This document shows positions 9,112 to 18,286 of a stretch of 64,000 bases of DNA, one piece after another. The DNA lies in the NCBI GenBank assembly GCA_016790575.1, contig JAEUOU010000027.1, forward strand, positions 1-64,000. The letters run 5' to 3'. A model generated the notes under the pieces. The model worked only from the letters and a program-made list of their open reading frames with translations. It was not told where the DNA came from and did not search any database. This DNA is from Burkholderiaceae bacterium (GTDB lineage Bacteria > Pseudomonadota > Gammaproteobacteria > Burkholderiales > Burkholderiaceae_C). Numbering within the stretch: the stretch's first letter is position 1; each line of letters starts with the position of its first letter. Made by a program: the position numbers and the translations under genes.

Positions 9112-10070
9112 GCGCGGGTTTGCCCCTGGCGCCCACCGACGCCGACCGGCAACGGGGGCTGTGGCTGGGCTTGCTCGGCGTGGCCGTGTTCGCCCTGACC
9201 CTGCCAATGACCCGCCTGGCGACCGGCACCACCGAAGCGCCCCAGCTGTCGCCGTGGTTTGTGACCTGGGCGCGCGCCGCGCTGGCGGGCATGTTGTCGC
9301 TGCTGTTTCTGCTGGCAACCCGGGCACGCCGCCCCGCCCCATCCGAAGTCCGCCCCTTGCTGCTGGCCCTGGCCGGCAATGTCATCGGCTTTCCGCTGCT
9401 GCTGGGCTGGGCGCTGCGCCATGTCACGGCCAGCCATGCCGCCGTGTTCACCGCCCTGTTGCCATTGGCGACGGCGGCCGTCGCCGCCTGGCTGATGCAC
9501 CAGCGGGCGCGATGGAGCTTCTGGCTGTTTGCGGTGCTGGGCAGCACACTGGTGGTCGCCTACGCCCTGATCCGTGCCGCCCAGGCGGGACAGGGCCTGG
9601 GCCTCGAACCGGCGGACGCGTTGCTGGTCGGCGCGGTGCTGGCGGCGTCGCTGGGTTATGTCGGCGGGGCACAAGCGACCGCCACACTGGGCGCGGAGCG
9701 GGTGATCAGCTGGGTCTGTGTCCTGGCGCTGCCGGTGACCGTGCCGGCCAGCGTGCTGACCTGGCCGACACACACGGTCTCGCTGCCCGCGTGGCTGGCA
9801 CTGGCCTACGTCGGCGTGTTTTCGATGTGGGCCGGCTTTTTCGCCTGGTTCCGGGGCCTGGCCCTGGGCGGCGCGTTGCGGGTCAGCCAGTTGCAACTGG
9901 TGCAACCGTTCATCAGCATCGTGGCGGCCGTGCCTTTGCTGGGCGAAGCCCTGGATGCCATGACCGTGCTGTTTGCGCTGGCCGTGGTTGCCACCGTGTT
10001 TCTGGGCCGACGCACCACCCTCCGAACCCCGACGACAATCCCCCTATCGACCCATAAAGGAAGCCCATGA
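9108..10070 (+). CDS. EamA/DMT-family transporter
   Basis: A 320-residue protein with ten predicted membrane helices in two repeated EamA halves. The N-terminal half begins GLWLGLLGVAVFALTLPMTR and the second contains FSMWAGFFAWFRGLALGG and QLQLVQPFISI. DMT transporters of this type export or import metabolites such as amino acids. Start is GTG 9108 overlapping the exporter stop; the stop itself overlaps the aminotransferase start by 4 bp. Two exporters in succession in one operon suggest removal or recycling of a toxic amino-acid-like compound. Substrate unknown. Confidence 0.87.
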   Translation: MSAGLPLAPTDADRQRGLWLGLLGVAVFALTLPMTRLATGTTEAPQLSPWFVTWARAALAGMLSLLFLLATRARRPAPSEVRPLLLALAGNVIGFPLLLGWALRHVTASHAAVFTALLPLATAAVAAWLMHQRARWSFWLFAVLGSTLVVAYALIRAAQAGQGLGLEPADALLVGAVLAASLGYVGGAQATATLGAERVISWVCVLALPVTVPASVLTWPTHTVSLPAWLALAYVGVFSMWAGFFAWFRGLALGGALRVSQLQLVQPFISIVAAVPLLGEALDAMTVLFALAVVATVFLGRRTTLRTPTTIPLSTHKGSP

Positions 10071-11257
10071 CCACCTGGACCCTGGCCGCGCGTGCCCACA
10101 AGATGAACCCTTCGGTAATTCGCGAGATTCTGAAGGTGACCGAAAAGCCCGGCATCATCAGTTTTGCCGGCGGCCTGCCCTCGCCCAGGACCTTTCCGGT
10201 CGAGGCCATGCTCGAAGCCACGCAGCGCGTCCTCACGCAGGACGGGCGTGCCGCACTGCAGTACGCCGCCAGCGAAGGCTACGGCCCGCTGCGCGACTGG
10301 GTGGCGCATGACCTGAAGAAACAAGGCATGGACATCCACGCCGACCAGGTGCTGATCACCACCGGCTCGCAGCAAGGCCTGGATCTGGTGGCCAAGATCC
10401 TGATCGACGCCGGCAGCCGCATCCTGGTGGAAACGCCCACCTACCTCGGCGCACTGCAGGCCTTCACGCCCATGGAGCCGACCGTGGTCAGCGTCGACAG
10501 CGACCACAGCGGCGTGCTGGCCGAGGACCTGCGCGCCAAGGCCGGCCTGGGCGCGGAGCGCGCGCGCTTCATTTACCTGCTGCCCAATTTCCAGAACCCC
10601 ACCGGTCGCACCATGTCGGAAGCGCGCCGGGCCGCCGTGTCGGCGGCCGCCATGGAAACCGGCGTACCGGTCATCGAGGACAACCCCTACGGTGACCTGT
10701 GGTTCGACAGCGCGCCACCGCCCTCGCTGACTTCGCGCAACCCCGACGGCTGCGTGTACCTGGGCTCGTTCTCCAAAATCCTCGCGCCCGGCCTGCGGCT
10801 GGGCTACGTCGTGGCGCCCAAAGCCCTGTACCCCAAGCTGCTGCAGGCCAAACAGGCGGCCGACCTGCACACACCGAGCTTCAACCAGCGCATCGTGGCC
10901 GAAGTGCTCAAGGACGGCTTTATCGACCGCCATGTGCCCACCATCCGGGCGCTGTACAAGCAGCAGTGCGAGGCCATGCTGGCGGCACTGGACCGCGAAA
11001 TGGCCGGGCTGGATTTCCAGTTCAACCGGCCGGCCGGCGGCATGTTCCTGTGGGCGCGCCTGCCCGAGGGCGTGGATGCCGTGGGCCTGCTGCCCAAGGC
11101 GGTGGACCGCAACGTCGCTTTCGTGCCCGGCGCCGCCTTCTATGCCGACCACGGTGATCCGCGCACGCTGCGCCTGTCCTTCGTGACCGCCAGCGTGGAC
11201 CAGATCAACACCGGCGTGGCCGCGCTGGCCGAGGCGATCCGCCTCTACCAGGCCTGA
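10067..11257 (+). CDS. PLP-dependent class I aminotransferase (2-aminoadipate-type)
   Basis: A 396-residue fold-type I enzyme. The cofactor lysine is Lys237 in LGSFSKILAPGLRLGYV. Other family signatures are ISFAGGLPSPRTFP, QYAASEGYGPLRDW and the NFQNPTGRTM motif that contacts the substrate. It lacks the HTH domain of MocR proteins and resembles stand-alone 2-aminoadipate or aromatic/branched-chain transaminases. It lies in the middle of the exporter operon, overlapping the EamA gene by 4 bp, and its product is probably related to the ligand of the MocR-type regulator. Exact amino donor is not deducible. Confidence 0.88.
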   Translation: MTTWTLAARAHKMNPSVIREILKVTEKPGIISFAGGLPSPRTFPVEAMLEATQRVLTQDGRAALQYAASEGYGPLRDWVAHDLKKQGMDIHADQVLITTGSQQGLDLVAKILIDAGSRILVETPTYLGALQAFTPMEPTVVSVDSDHSGVLAEDLRAKAGLGAERARFIYLLPNFQNPTGRTMSEARRAAVSAAAMETGVPVIEDNPYGDLWFDSAPPPSLTSRNPDGCVYLGSFSKILAPGLRLGYVVAPKALYPKLLQAKQAADLHTPSFNQRIVAEVLKDGFIDRHVPTIRALYKQQCEAMLAALDREMAGLDFQFNRPAGGMFLWARLPEGVDAVGLLPKAVDRNVAFVPGAAFYADHGDPRTLRLSFVTASVDQINTGVAALAEAIRLYQA

Positions 11258-11260
11258 TCC

Positions 11261-11881
11261 ATGCTGCGCCTGTGGGGTCGCACCAGCTCGATCAACGTGC
11301 GCAAGGTGCTGTGGGCCCTGCAGGAGCTGGGCCTGCCGTTCGAGCGCATCGACGCCGGCCTGGCTTTCGGGCACAACCACACCCCCGCCTACCTGGCGAA
11401 GAACCCGAACGCGCTGGTGCCGCTGCTGGAAGATGGTGACTTCACGCTGTGGGAGTCGAATGCCATCGTGCGTTACCTCGCCGCAAGCCATGCGATGGGC
11501 ACGCTCTGCCCGGAGGACCTGCGCACCCGCTTCGACGCCGAACGCTGGATGGACTGGCAGCAGACCACGCTGAACCGCGCCGGCGGGCCGGCCTTCATCC
11601 AGTGGATCCGCACCCCGGCCGAGCAGCGCCAGCCGGCGGTGATCGCGGCGTCGGTGGCCGCCACCGAGCCCTTGCTGCGGATGCTCGACGCCCACCTGGC
11701 CACCCGGCCGTGGATGGCGGGCGAACGCTTCACCATGGCCGACATCCCGATCGGCTGCGAAATCCACCGCTGGTGGGGCCTGCCCCAGCCGCGTCCGTCC
11801 CTGCCGCACCTGGAACGCTGGTACGCGGCCCTCCTGGCGCGCCCGGCCACCCGTGGGGTGCTGGACCTGCCCCTGTCGTGA
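11261..11881 (+). CDS. Glutathione S-transferase family protein
   Basis: A 206-residue cytosolic protein with an N-terminal thioredoxin-like domain ([20 protein letters not shown], then [12 protein letters not shown] and [11 protein letters not shown], the glutathione-binding SNAI motif) and an all-alpha C-terminal domain with [15 protein letters not shown]. This is the standard GST layout and length. It begins 3 bp after the aminotransferase stop and is likely co-transcribed. A role in conjugating or isomerising the operon's substrate is plausible but unproven. Confidence 0.9.
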   Translation: MLRLWGRTSSINVRKVLWALQELGLPFERIDAGLAFGHNHTPAYLAKNPNALVPLLEDGDFTLWESNAIVRYLAASHAMGTLCPEDLRTRFDAERWMDWQQTTLNRAGGPAFIQWIRTPAEQRQPAVIAASVAATEPLLRMLDAHLATRPWMAGERFTMADIPIGCEIHRWWGLPQPRPSLPHLERWYAALLARPATRGVLDLPLS

Positions 11882-11891
11882 AAGACCTCCG

Positions 11892-12833
11892 ATGACCGAC
11901 CGCCCCTTCCGCCAGATGGATGTGTTTACCACCGTGCCCGGCTGGGGCAACCCGCTGGCCGTGGTGCTGGACGCGACCGGCCTGGACGACGCCGCGATGC
12001 AGCGGTTTGCCCGCTGGACCAACCTGTCCGAAACCACCTTTGTGCTGCCGCCCACCGAGGCCGGCCGGGCGGGCGGCGCCGACTACCGGGTGCGCATCTT
12101 CACGCCCGGCGGCGAGCTGCCGTTTGCCGGGCACCCCACGCTGGGCACCTGCCGGGCCTGGCTGGACACCGGCGGGGTGCCGCGGGTGCCGGGCCAGGTG
12201 GTGCAGGAATGTGGCGTGGGCCTGGTGACATTGCGCCAGCACGGCGCAAGGCTGGCATTTGCGGCGCCGCCGCTGCGCCGCAGCGCACCGGACGCCGGTC
12301 TGCTGGCCAAAATCACGACGGCGCTGGGCCTGACGCCAAACCAGGTGGTAGCCGCCCAGATGCTGGACAACGGGCCGGTCTGGCTGGGATTGCTGCTCGA
12401 CCGTGCAGACACCGTGCGCCACTGCGACCCTGACCATGCCCAACTGGCAGAAATCGGGCACAAAGTGGGTGTAGCCAGCGTGATCCGGTCATCTTTTGCT
12501 ACGGGATTGATATCGCGATCCAGCCGTGAAGCGCGGGCTTTCGTTCGCTCGGAGCCGCCCCCCGAGCGCACGGACCCGGAGGGTGATGCCGACCTGGAGG
12601 TCCGCGCCTTCGCCGCACCCATCGGGGTCAATGAAGACCCGGTCACCGGCAGCCTGAACGCCAGCCTGGCGCAGTGGCTGATCGCCGACGGAGTCTTGCC
12701 AGACCAGTACGTCGCGGTGCAGGGCCTTTGCCTGGGCCGCGCCGGCCGGGTCTTCCTGACCCGGGACAGCACCGATCAGGTCTGGGTCGGCGGGGATGTG
12801 GCGCCCTGTATCGACGGGACGGTGCAGCTGTGA
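11892..12833 (+). CDS. PhzF-family isomerase
   Basis: A 313-residue member of the PhzF/DapF-like fold. The general acid/base glutamate lies in [26 protein letters not shown] and [18 protein letters not shown] are the two other family signatures. PhzF enzymes isomerise small hydrophobic amino-acid-like substrates. About 30 residues (roughly 194-226) separate the VGVAS strand from DLEVRAFA, longer than I expect for the family. The first part of that stretch is encoded by an antisense copy of the dispersed repeat. ATG 11892 is chosen since the fold starts at once; the gene ends by overlapping the next by 4 bp. Confidence 0.88.
   Translation: MTDRPFRQMDVFTTVPGWGNPLAVVLDATGLDDAAMQRFARWTNLSETTFVLPPTEAGRAGGADYRVRIFTPGGELPFAGHPTLGTCRAWLDTGGVPRVPGQVVQECGVGLVTLRQHGARLAFAAPPLRRSAPDAGLLAKITTALGLTPNQVVAAQMLDNGPVWLGLLLDRADTVRHCDPDHAQLAEIGHKVGVASVIRSSFATGLISRSSREARAFVRSEPPPERTDPEGDADLEVRAFAAPIGVNEDPVTGSLNASLAQWLIADGVLPDQYVAVQGLCLGRAGRVFLTRDSTDQVWVGGDVAPCIDGTVQL
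12464..12512 (-). repeat. Dispersed 30-bp-core repeat, copy 3 (antisense inside phzF-like gene, diverged)
   Basis: The core 12472-12501 on the minus strand reads TAGCA, six bases, GACC, then a diverged GGATC, then ACGCTGGCTA. It is one of the two least conserved copies but keeps the exact 30-bp spacing. In the host it is read as [11 protein letters not shown], in the same codon phase as the antisense copy in the mocR-like gene. Confidence 0.55.
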
Positions 12834-13519
12834 ATGCCCTGACCCAAGGCCACGTCGACCATCTGGTGGTCTATGCCGAAACGCTGGACGCGGGCGTGCG
12901 CTGGTGCGAAGACACGCTGGGCGTCACGCCCGGTCCCGGTGGCGAACATCCGCTGATGGGGACCCACAACCGGCTGCTGGCGATTGCCTCGGACGCCTTC
13001 CCTGACGCCTACCTGGAAATCATCGCCTGCCAGCCGGGCGCCGCGCCGCCGGCTGCCGCCAAACGCCGCTGGTTCGACCTGGACGACCCCCACCTCAAGG
13101 CGCGGGTCGCTCGCGACGGACCGCAGCTGGTGCACTGGGTTGCCCGGGTTCCCGACGCGGCGGCCAGCGTGGCAGCCCTGGCCGCCCAGGACATCGACCG
13201 GGGCGATGTCCTGGAGGCCAGCCGGCGGACCGCCACCGGCTTGTTGCAATGGCGCATCACGGTGCGGCCGGACGGGCAGCGCCTGTTCGACGGTTGCCTG
13301 CCGACCCTGATCGAATGGAAAGGCGAACCGGCCGGTCGCCACCTGCCGGCCAGCGGGCTGCAACTGCGTTCGATGGCCTTGCGCCACCCCGAGGCCCGCT
13401 CGCTGCGGCAGGCGCTGGGCAGTCTGGGCCTGGAAGGGATAGGCGTTTCGGTCGGCACACCCCGGCTGCGGGTTCAGCTGCAGACGCCCCGGGGACTTCT
13501 GGATCTGGCCTCGGCCTGA
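12830..13519 (+). CDS. VOC-superfamily (glyoxalase-like) protein
   Basis: A 229-residue protein starting with [20 protein letters not shown] and containing [12 protein letters not shown] and DAYLEIIA, the pattern of the glyoxalase-like Glyoxalase_3 domain. VOC proteins are metal-dependent isomerases, dioxygenases or binding proteins. GTG 12830 is used as start because it overlaps the phzF-like stop by 4 bp and precedes the domain directly; the nearby ATG at 12834 is out of frame. Last gene of the exporter operon. Confidence 0.82.
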   Translation: MNALTQGHVDHLVVYAETLDAGVRWCEDTLGVTPGPGGEHPLMGTHNRLLAIASDAFPDAYLEIIACQPGAAPPAAAKRRWFDLDDPHLKARVARDGPQLVHWVARVPDAAASVAALAAQDIDRGDVLEASRRTATGLLQWRITVRPDGQRLFDGCLPTLIEWKGEPAGRHLPASGLQLRSMALRHPEARSLRQALGSLGLEGIGVSVGTPRLRVQLQTPRGLLDLASA

Positions 13520-13662
13520 GCCTCGCCGCGACCGGCGGCGCGGGGTCCGGCACCGCCCTGAATCGCCCGCCGCCATCGCGCCGATGCCGCTGGCGTCGCG
13601 CGGGTGACGCCCAGTCGCCGCGGGGACAAGTTGCGCAAATCGGCTGCGCGACCATCCACGCC

Positions 13663-14352
13663 ATGGGAACCCTCTACCTTGTGCGCCACGGCCAGGCTTC
13701 GTTCGGAGCCGACGATTACGACCAGCTCAGCGATCTGGGGCACCGCCAGAGTGTGCGCCTGGGTCAGACGCTTGCCGGCAAGGGTCTGACCTTCGATGCC
13801 GTGATCACGGGCACGCTGCGCCGACATGCCCAGACCTGGGCGGGTATCCGCGAGGGCATGGGTTTGCCGACGTCCGCCGCAGCCGGCGCGCCGGTGCTCG
13901 AATGGCCAGGCCTGAACGAATACGACAGTCATGCCCTCATCCGCGCCATTGCGCCGGACCCGCTGCCGCGCCCCGACACGCCTGAGCTGTACCGGCATCA
14001 CTTCCGGCTGCTGCGCGATGCGCTGGCGCAGTGGATGGCCGGTGTCATCAGTCCGCGCGGGATGCCGAGCTACCGGGAATTCGTTCACGGCGTGACCAGT
14101 GCGCTGGACCATGTCCGCCAGCACCATTTCCAGGGCAATGTCCTGCTGGTTTCCAGCGGCGGACCGATCGCCACCGCCGTCGGGCAGGTGCTGGGCACCT
14201 CGCCGGAAACCACCATCGAACTGAATCTGCGCATCCGCAACAGTGCGGTGACTGAATTCGCCTTCACCCCCAAGCGGCACATGCTGCTGACCTACAACAC
14301 CCTGCCGCACCTGAACGAGCCCGAATACGCCCGCTGGATCACCTACGCCTGA
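13663..14352 (+). CDS. Histidine phosphatase family protein
   Basis: A 229-residue protein with the catalytic LVRHGQASF motif close to the N-terminus, an SDLGHRQSVRLG segment, FDAVITGTLRRHAQT containing the second arginine, and a late VSSGGPIATAV in the position of the second catalytic region, where histidine is replaced by serine/glycine context. It belongs to the phosphoglycerate mutase-like superfamily. The substrate is unknown. It is separated from the upstream operon by 143 bp and its 3' end overlaps the convergent RlmN-like gene by 10 bp. Confidence 0.85.
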   Translation: MGTLYLVRHGQASFGADDYDQLSDLGHRQSVRLGQTLAGKGLTFDAVITGTLRRHAQTWAGIREGMGLPTSAAAGAPVLEWPGLNEYDSHALIRAIAPDPLPRPDTPELYRHHFRLLRDALAQWMAGVISPRGMPSYREFVHGVTSALDHVRQHHFQGNVLLVSSGGPIATAVGQVLGTSPETTIELNLRIRNSAVTEFAFTPKRHMLLTYNTLPHLNEPEYARWITYA

Positions 14353-15416
14353 GGCGGCGCGGCCGTCGCCGGCCGGTCCCGGCGAAGCAGCGGCACCGCC
14401 CGCACGGGCGGGTTCACGGACCGGGCGCGCAGCTGGCCGCATCCGCCGTCCACGTCCTGCCCGGCCGAGTGGCGCAATTTGGTCAGGATGCCGCGGCGGT
14501 GCAGGCGGCGGGCCATGTCGGCGGCGTGCTCCCAGCTGGGGCGGCGGTAGGGCAGCGCGTCGATGGTGTTGTAGGGAATCAGGTTCAGGATGGCGTATTT
14601 GCCCGCCAGCAGGCGCACCAGGCCCTCGACCTCGTCGTCGGTGTCGTTGATGCCTTCCAGCAGTGTCCACTGCACCTGCACCGGATAGCCCGTGGCGCGT
14701 GCGTAGGCTTCGGCGGCGTCCACCAGCGCCTCGGGCGTCAGGCGCGGCGCGCGGGGCAGCAGCTGTTCGCGCAGATCGGCCCGGGTGGTGTGCAGCGACA
14801 GCGCCAGCGCGGGCTTGACGCGACCGAGCGGCAGGCGTTCGAACACCCGATCGTCCCCCACCGTCGACAGCACCAGGTTCTTGTGGCCGATGTCCCCCGC
14901 CGTGCCCAGCAGGTCGATGGCGTCCAGCACCGCTTCCAGGTTGTGCGCGGGCTCGCCCATGCCCATGAACACCACTTTCTTGACCGGCCGCAGCGTACGC
15001 GCCAGCGCCACCTGGGCGACGATTTCGCCACCGGTCAGCTGGCGGATCAGCCCCGACTGCCCCGTCATGCAGAAGCCGCAACCCACCGCGCACCCCACCT
15101 GGGTGGACACACACAGGCCCGCAATGCGACCGGGCGGCATCAGCACACTTTCCACCATCTGGCCGTCGGCCAGGTCCACCAGCAGCCGGGCCGAGCCGTC
15201 TTCGCCCGGGTGCCGGGAGCGCAGACGCGCCAGCGCCGCGAATTCAGCCTCCAGCGCCGGCAGTGCGGCCCGCAGCGTGGCCGGCAGGAAATCCTCGATG
15301 CGCCGGCGCCCGCTGTCCTGCGGCCGGGCCTGCGACCACAGGCGCAGCACACGGTGCTCATGGGCGGGGGCGGCGCCCAGGGCGCGCAGGCGCTGGCGCA
15401 GTTGCGGTATCTGCAT
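14343..15416 (-). CDS. RlmN/Cfr-family radical SAM RNA methyltransferase
   Basis: A 357-residue radical SAM enzyme with the CX3CX2C cluster motif in TQVGCAVGCGFCMTG, the SAM-binding GMGEPAHNL segment, LSLHTTRADLR, and the C-terminal methyl-carrier cysteine in DVDGGCGQLRAR. These match enzymes that methylate adenosine in 23S rRNA (and tRNA for RlmN). The N-terminal accessory domain is present but the sequence looks divergent from the housekeeping RlmN, and the neighbourhood is not the usual ndk-rlmN-ispG-hisS block, so this may be a second paralogue. It is the last gene of a leftward operon, 26 bp after the GGDEF gene. Confidence 0.85.
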   Translation of the reverse strand: MQIPQLRQRLRALGAAPAHEHRVLRLWSQARPQDSGRRRIEDFLPATLRAALPALEAEFAALARLRSRHPGEDGSARLLVDLADGQMVESVLMPPGRIAGLCVSTQVGCAVGCGFCMTGQSGLIRQLTGGEIVAQVALARTLRPVKKVVFMGMGEPAHNLEAVLDAIDLLGTAGDIGHKNLVLSTVGDDRVFERLPLGRVKPALALSLHTTRADLREQLLPRAPRLTPEALVDAAEAYARATGYPVQVQWTLLEGINDTDDEVEGLVRLLAGKYAILNLIPYNTIDALPYRRPSWEHAADMARRLHRRGILTKLRHSAGQDVDGGCGQLRARSVNPPVRAVPLLRRDRPATAAPPQA

Positions 15417-15442
15417 GGTTTCGAAGAGGAACTGCCGCGAGC

Positions 15443-17350
15443 TTACCGCGGCGAACGTTGGGATGCCGCCGGGATTCCCGGTACTCCTGCCGGGGTCGCA
15501 CGAGGTCCGGAGACGCCGCCAGACGAGTTCCCCGTCCCCGAGCTGTCGCCGCCGGGCGCGTTGTCAGCGAGGCCGTCACCGTCCCGTGAGACCTCGCTAT
15601 CGGACAGCTCGCCATCCGGCTCCAGGAAACGGATCGGCCGGCGGGTACGCGACGACATGCCCTTCAGCAGACGCTCCAGTTCGCGCAGAAGAAGGTCATG
15701 CGGCCGCATGCGCTCGCCCAGTACCACCGCCGCGACATGGAAACGCAGCGCCACATCCAGTTCGGCCCCTCGCGTCGGCGCCAGCCCCGACGCCACCAGC
15801 TGAACCAGTCGCGCCTGCAGAGCCGCGCGGTCGCGCACGCCTTCGAAAACCAGGCCGAATCGGCCGGCACCCAGACGCCCGGCGGGTTCGGATTCGCGTA
15901 CGAAGCGCTGCAGTTTGATCACGGCACGCAAGACGGCCTGCTCGGCCATCGCATCGCCCCACGCCCGACGGATTTCGGACAGATTCACCAGATCGACCAC
16001 CGCGACCGCCGCCGACTCGCGGCGCATCATCACGCCCGAAATCACCTGCTTGAGCTGCCGTTCGAAGGCGGCATTCGACAACAGGCCGGTCAGCGCATCC
16101 TGTTGTGTCAACCGGTTCACCCGCGCCTGCAGTACCAGCCTGTCGCTGGAGCGGGCGTTCAATGCCAGTACCAGCAGGGGCGACGCCAGCGCCACCGCGA
16201 CGGCGGTACCCTCCATGGACAGCCAGCTGGCCGTAATCCAGCCCTGGATTCTCAAAATCACGAGGGCAACCGTGAGCAGCAGGGGCAGGTACGCCAGTAC
16301 CACCCAACGGCCCACCGCATCGTCCCGGCGCCAGGCCAGTCCGCCGAGCACAAAACTCAGCACCGCACTCAGGACCAGCGCCGGTGTCATCGCCGCCACC
16401 TGCAGCGGCTGCTCGACCCACGGAAACGCCGCCACCAGCAGCAGGATCAGCGCGCCGGCCAGCAGGGCCAGCCGGTCGGTTCGGGGATACCGTCCCGACA
16501 CACTGCACAGGTGGCGAAGGAACAGGATATTGATGCCTGCGGTGGCCGTTGGCAGCACGGTGGACGCCAGATTGGCCCAACGGGGTGAGTCGTCCCACAG
16601 CAATTGGGCGGCGACCCCGGTCATCGCGGCGATGGTGAGTGTCAGCGCCGACGCATGCACCGCCGACCAGGCAAATACCTGCTCACGGTGCAAAGCCCAC
16701 ACGATCAGGCAGGTGACCGCCATCAGCGCCATCGTGCCGAAGACCATGCCGAGCAGGAGGTACCCGCGCTCCCGGGCCTGCTCCAGTTCGGAACTCGGTG
16801 CCACCCGCGGCACAAAACCCACCGGATACTGCTGGCGGACCTGCAGCAAGACCTCGTGTGACGCCCCGGGTGGCAAAAAAAGGTCGAACACCGGATATCG
16901 CCCGGGTCGCGCCCACTGCGCCACGGCCACCGTGTCACCCGCTTTCTGGCTGGTCCACACCCCGTCGGCACCCGGCTGATGCAGCGCCACATAGTCCAGC
17001 AAGGGCATGGCAATCTCCAGGCCCCAGGGCTGAGCCGGTCCGGCAGGCGCCTGCAGACGCAGCCACAACCACAGGGTTCGGTCTGGCCCGAGCGGATGGA
17101 CCGTCTTCGCATCCACCGGCACGAAGCGTTCCTTGTGCTTTACAACCTCGGCCACCGCAGCGCCGGTGCCCGGTTCGATCCAGGCCAATCGCTGCAACAC
17201 AACGGCTTCGCCGCCCCAGGCCGCCGGGGGCGCCATGCTGCCCAAGAGCCACAGCAGCACCAGGCCGAGCCGCCAGAGCGCGGCGCCGCGACCGGGCATC
17301 GGCATCTGCGCCGCCCCGCGCCCACCCGTGGCGACCGCCCCTGCCGCCAT
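15443..17350 (-). CDS. 7TMR-DISM sensor protein with degenerate GGDEF domain
   Basis: A 635-residue membrane protein. After a signal peptide (ending near AAWGG) comes an extracellular 7TMR-DISM-type beta domain (about 45-190), seven hydrophobic helices (about 195-395) and a C-terminal GGDEF-like domain starting with QQDALTGLLSNAAFERQL. At the active site the sequence is RLGAGRFGLVF instead of RxGGDEF, so diguanylate cyclase activity is unlikely; it may bind GTP or c-di-GMP or act as a scaffold. The C-terminal ~40 residues are glycine/serine rich. It starts 2 bp after the creatininase-like gene, implying one transcript. Confidence 0.88.
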   Translation of the reverse strand: MAAGAVATGGRGAAQMPMPGRGAALWRLGLVLLWLLGSMAPPAAWGGEAVVLQRLAWIEPGTGAAVAEVVKHKERFVPVDAKTVHPLGPDRTLWLWLRLQAPAGPAQPWGLEIAMPLLDYVALHQPGADGVWTSQKAGDTVAVAQWARPGRYPVFDLFLPPGASHEVLLQVRQQYPVGFVPRVAPSSELEQARERGYLLLGMVFGTMALMAVTCLIVWALHREQVFAWSAVHASALTLTIAAMTGVAAQLLWDDSPRWANLASTVLPTATAGINILFLRHLCSVSGRYPRTDRLALLAGALILLLVAAFPWVEQPLQVAAMTPALVLSAVLSFVLGGLAWRRDDAVGRWVVLAYLPLLLTVALVILRIQGWITASWLSMEGTAVAVALASPLLVLALNARSSDRLVLQARVNRLTQQDALTGLLSNAAFERQLKQVISGVMMRRESAAVAVVDLVNLSEIRRAWGDAMAEQAVLRAVIKLQRFVRESEPAGRLGAGRFGLVFEGVRDRAALQARLVQLVASGLAPTRGAELDVALRFHVAAVVLGERMRPHDLLLRELERLLKGMSSRTRRPIRFLEPDGELSDSEVSRDGDGLADNAPGGDSSGTGNSSGGVSGPRATPAGVPGIPAASQRSPR

Positions 17351-17352
17351 GC

Positions 17353-18201
17353 CTACCCGGTCCCTTTCTGCCCCGCGCGGCGCACGGTGTCGGGCGGCAG
17401 CTGGTCCATCTCGACCAGCAAGGAGGCCAGCGACCGGCCGGCCGCGTCCACAAGCGCCCGTCCCGCCTCCGCGGACGCCAAGGTCGCGTCACCGGCCGCA
17501 CCGGCGGCGTTGAGATCCTGCGCCTGCCAGGCAAACCGGGCGCTGCGCCCATTGCCCAGAATGGCACAGTGCCGGGCGCGCAGTTGGGAGGTGGAATCAA
17601 ACCGTGTCAGCTCCCCGGCACGAACCTGGTGCGGCGCCAGCGCCAGCATCATCGATGTTTCGACCGCGCCGGCGTGCACACCAAAGCGGTGCTCGGCAGC
17701 GCCGAAGCAATCACTCACATCCGCACCTGAAGCGTCAACCAGCGGCAACTGAAACCAGCTGGTGCTGACCACCAGCATCGAGCTCCGGGCGCGCAGGTCG
17801 CGGGCGACCACATCCAGCAGGCCAACCTGCCCTCCGTGGGTATTGAAGATCAGCAGCTTGTTCACCCCCGCCGCCGCGACACACTCGCCGATTTCAGTCC
17901 ACAGGCGGATCACCGTTTCCGCCTTCAGCGTGAGGGTTCCCGCAAACGCCGCATGTTCGGGGCTGAATCCGACCGCCTGTACCGGCAGGAACAGGGCCGG
18001 AAGATCCGCCGGAAGATGCCCCACCGCCGCCTGCACGATGCCCTGGGCCAGGTCGGTGTCGACCGACAAGGGCAGATGCGGGCCATGCTGTTCGGTCGCC
18101 GCCACCGGCAGCACGGCGATGGCCCGCTCCCGATCAAGGCGGTCAAAGTCGGTGGTGGTCAACGCGGACCAGAAACGGGGCACGGCAGACATGGCAGGCA
18201 T
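17353..18201 (-). CDS. Creatininase-family amidohydrolase
   Basis: About 282 residues. Metal-binding signatures are visible: ATEQHGPHLPLSVDTDLA (Glu, His and Asp ligands), FNTHGGQVG and AGAVETSMMLA (Glu ligand). The family includes creatininase and the mycofactocin and riboflavin-pathway formamide hydrolases, all acting on cyclic or formyl amides. The start is taken as ATG 18201 with AGGG upstream; ATG 18192 is equally plausible. First gene of a leftward operon with the GGDEF and RlmN-like genes, and divergent from the alanyl-tRNA editing gene. Substrate not inferable. Confidence 0.85.
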   Translation of the reverse strand: MPAMSAVPRFWSALTTTDFDRLDRERAIAVLPVAATEQHGPHLPLSVDTDLAQGIVQAAVGHLPADLPALFLPVQAVGFSPEHAAFAGTLTLKAETVIRLWTEIGECVAAAGVNKLLIFNTHGGQVGLLDVVARDLRARSSMLVVSTSWFQLPLVDASGADVSDCFGAAEHRFGVHAGAVETSMMLALAPHQVRAGELTRFDSTSQLRARHCAILGNGRSARFAWQAQDLNAAGAAGDATLASAEAGRALVDAAGRSLASLLVEMDQLPPDTVRRAGQKGTG

Positions 18202-18286
18202 CTTACGCCCTGATACCCCAGAAAACCGGGCGCAACGGCCCCGCTGTGGTGTCCGCAACACCCCGCGCGTCGCTATCATGGCCGCC

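Noticed and set aside
9806-12055. A 749-codon minus-strand open frame across the aminotransferase, GST and phzF genes
   Set aside because: Low-complexity Gly/Arg/His-rich translation without domains, opposite well-supported genes with family motifs; an antisense artefact.
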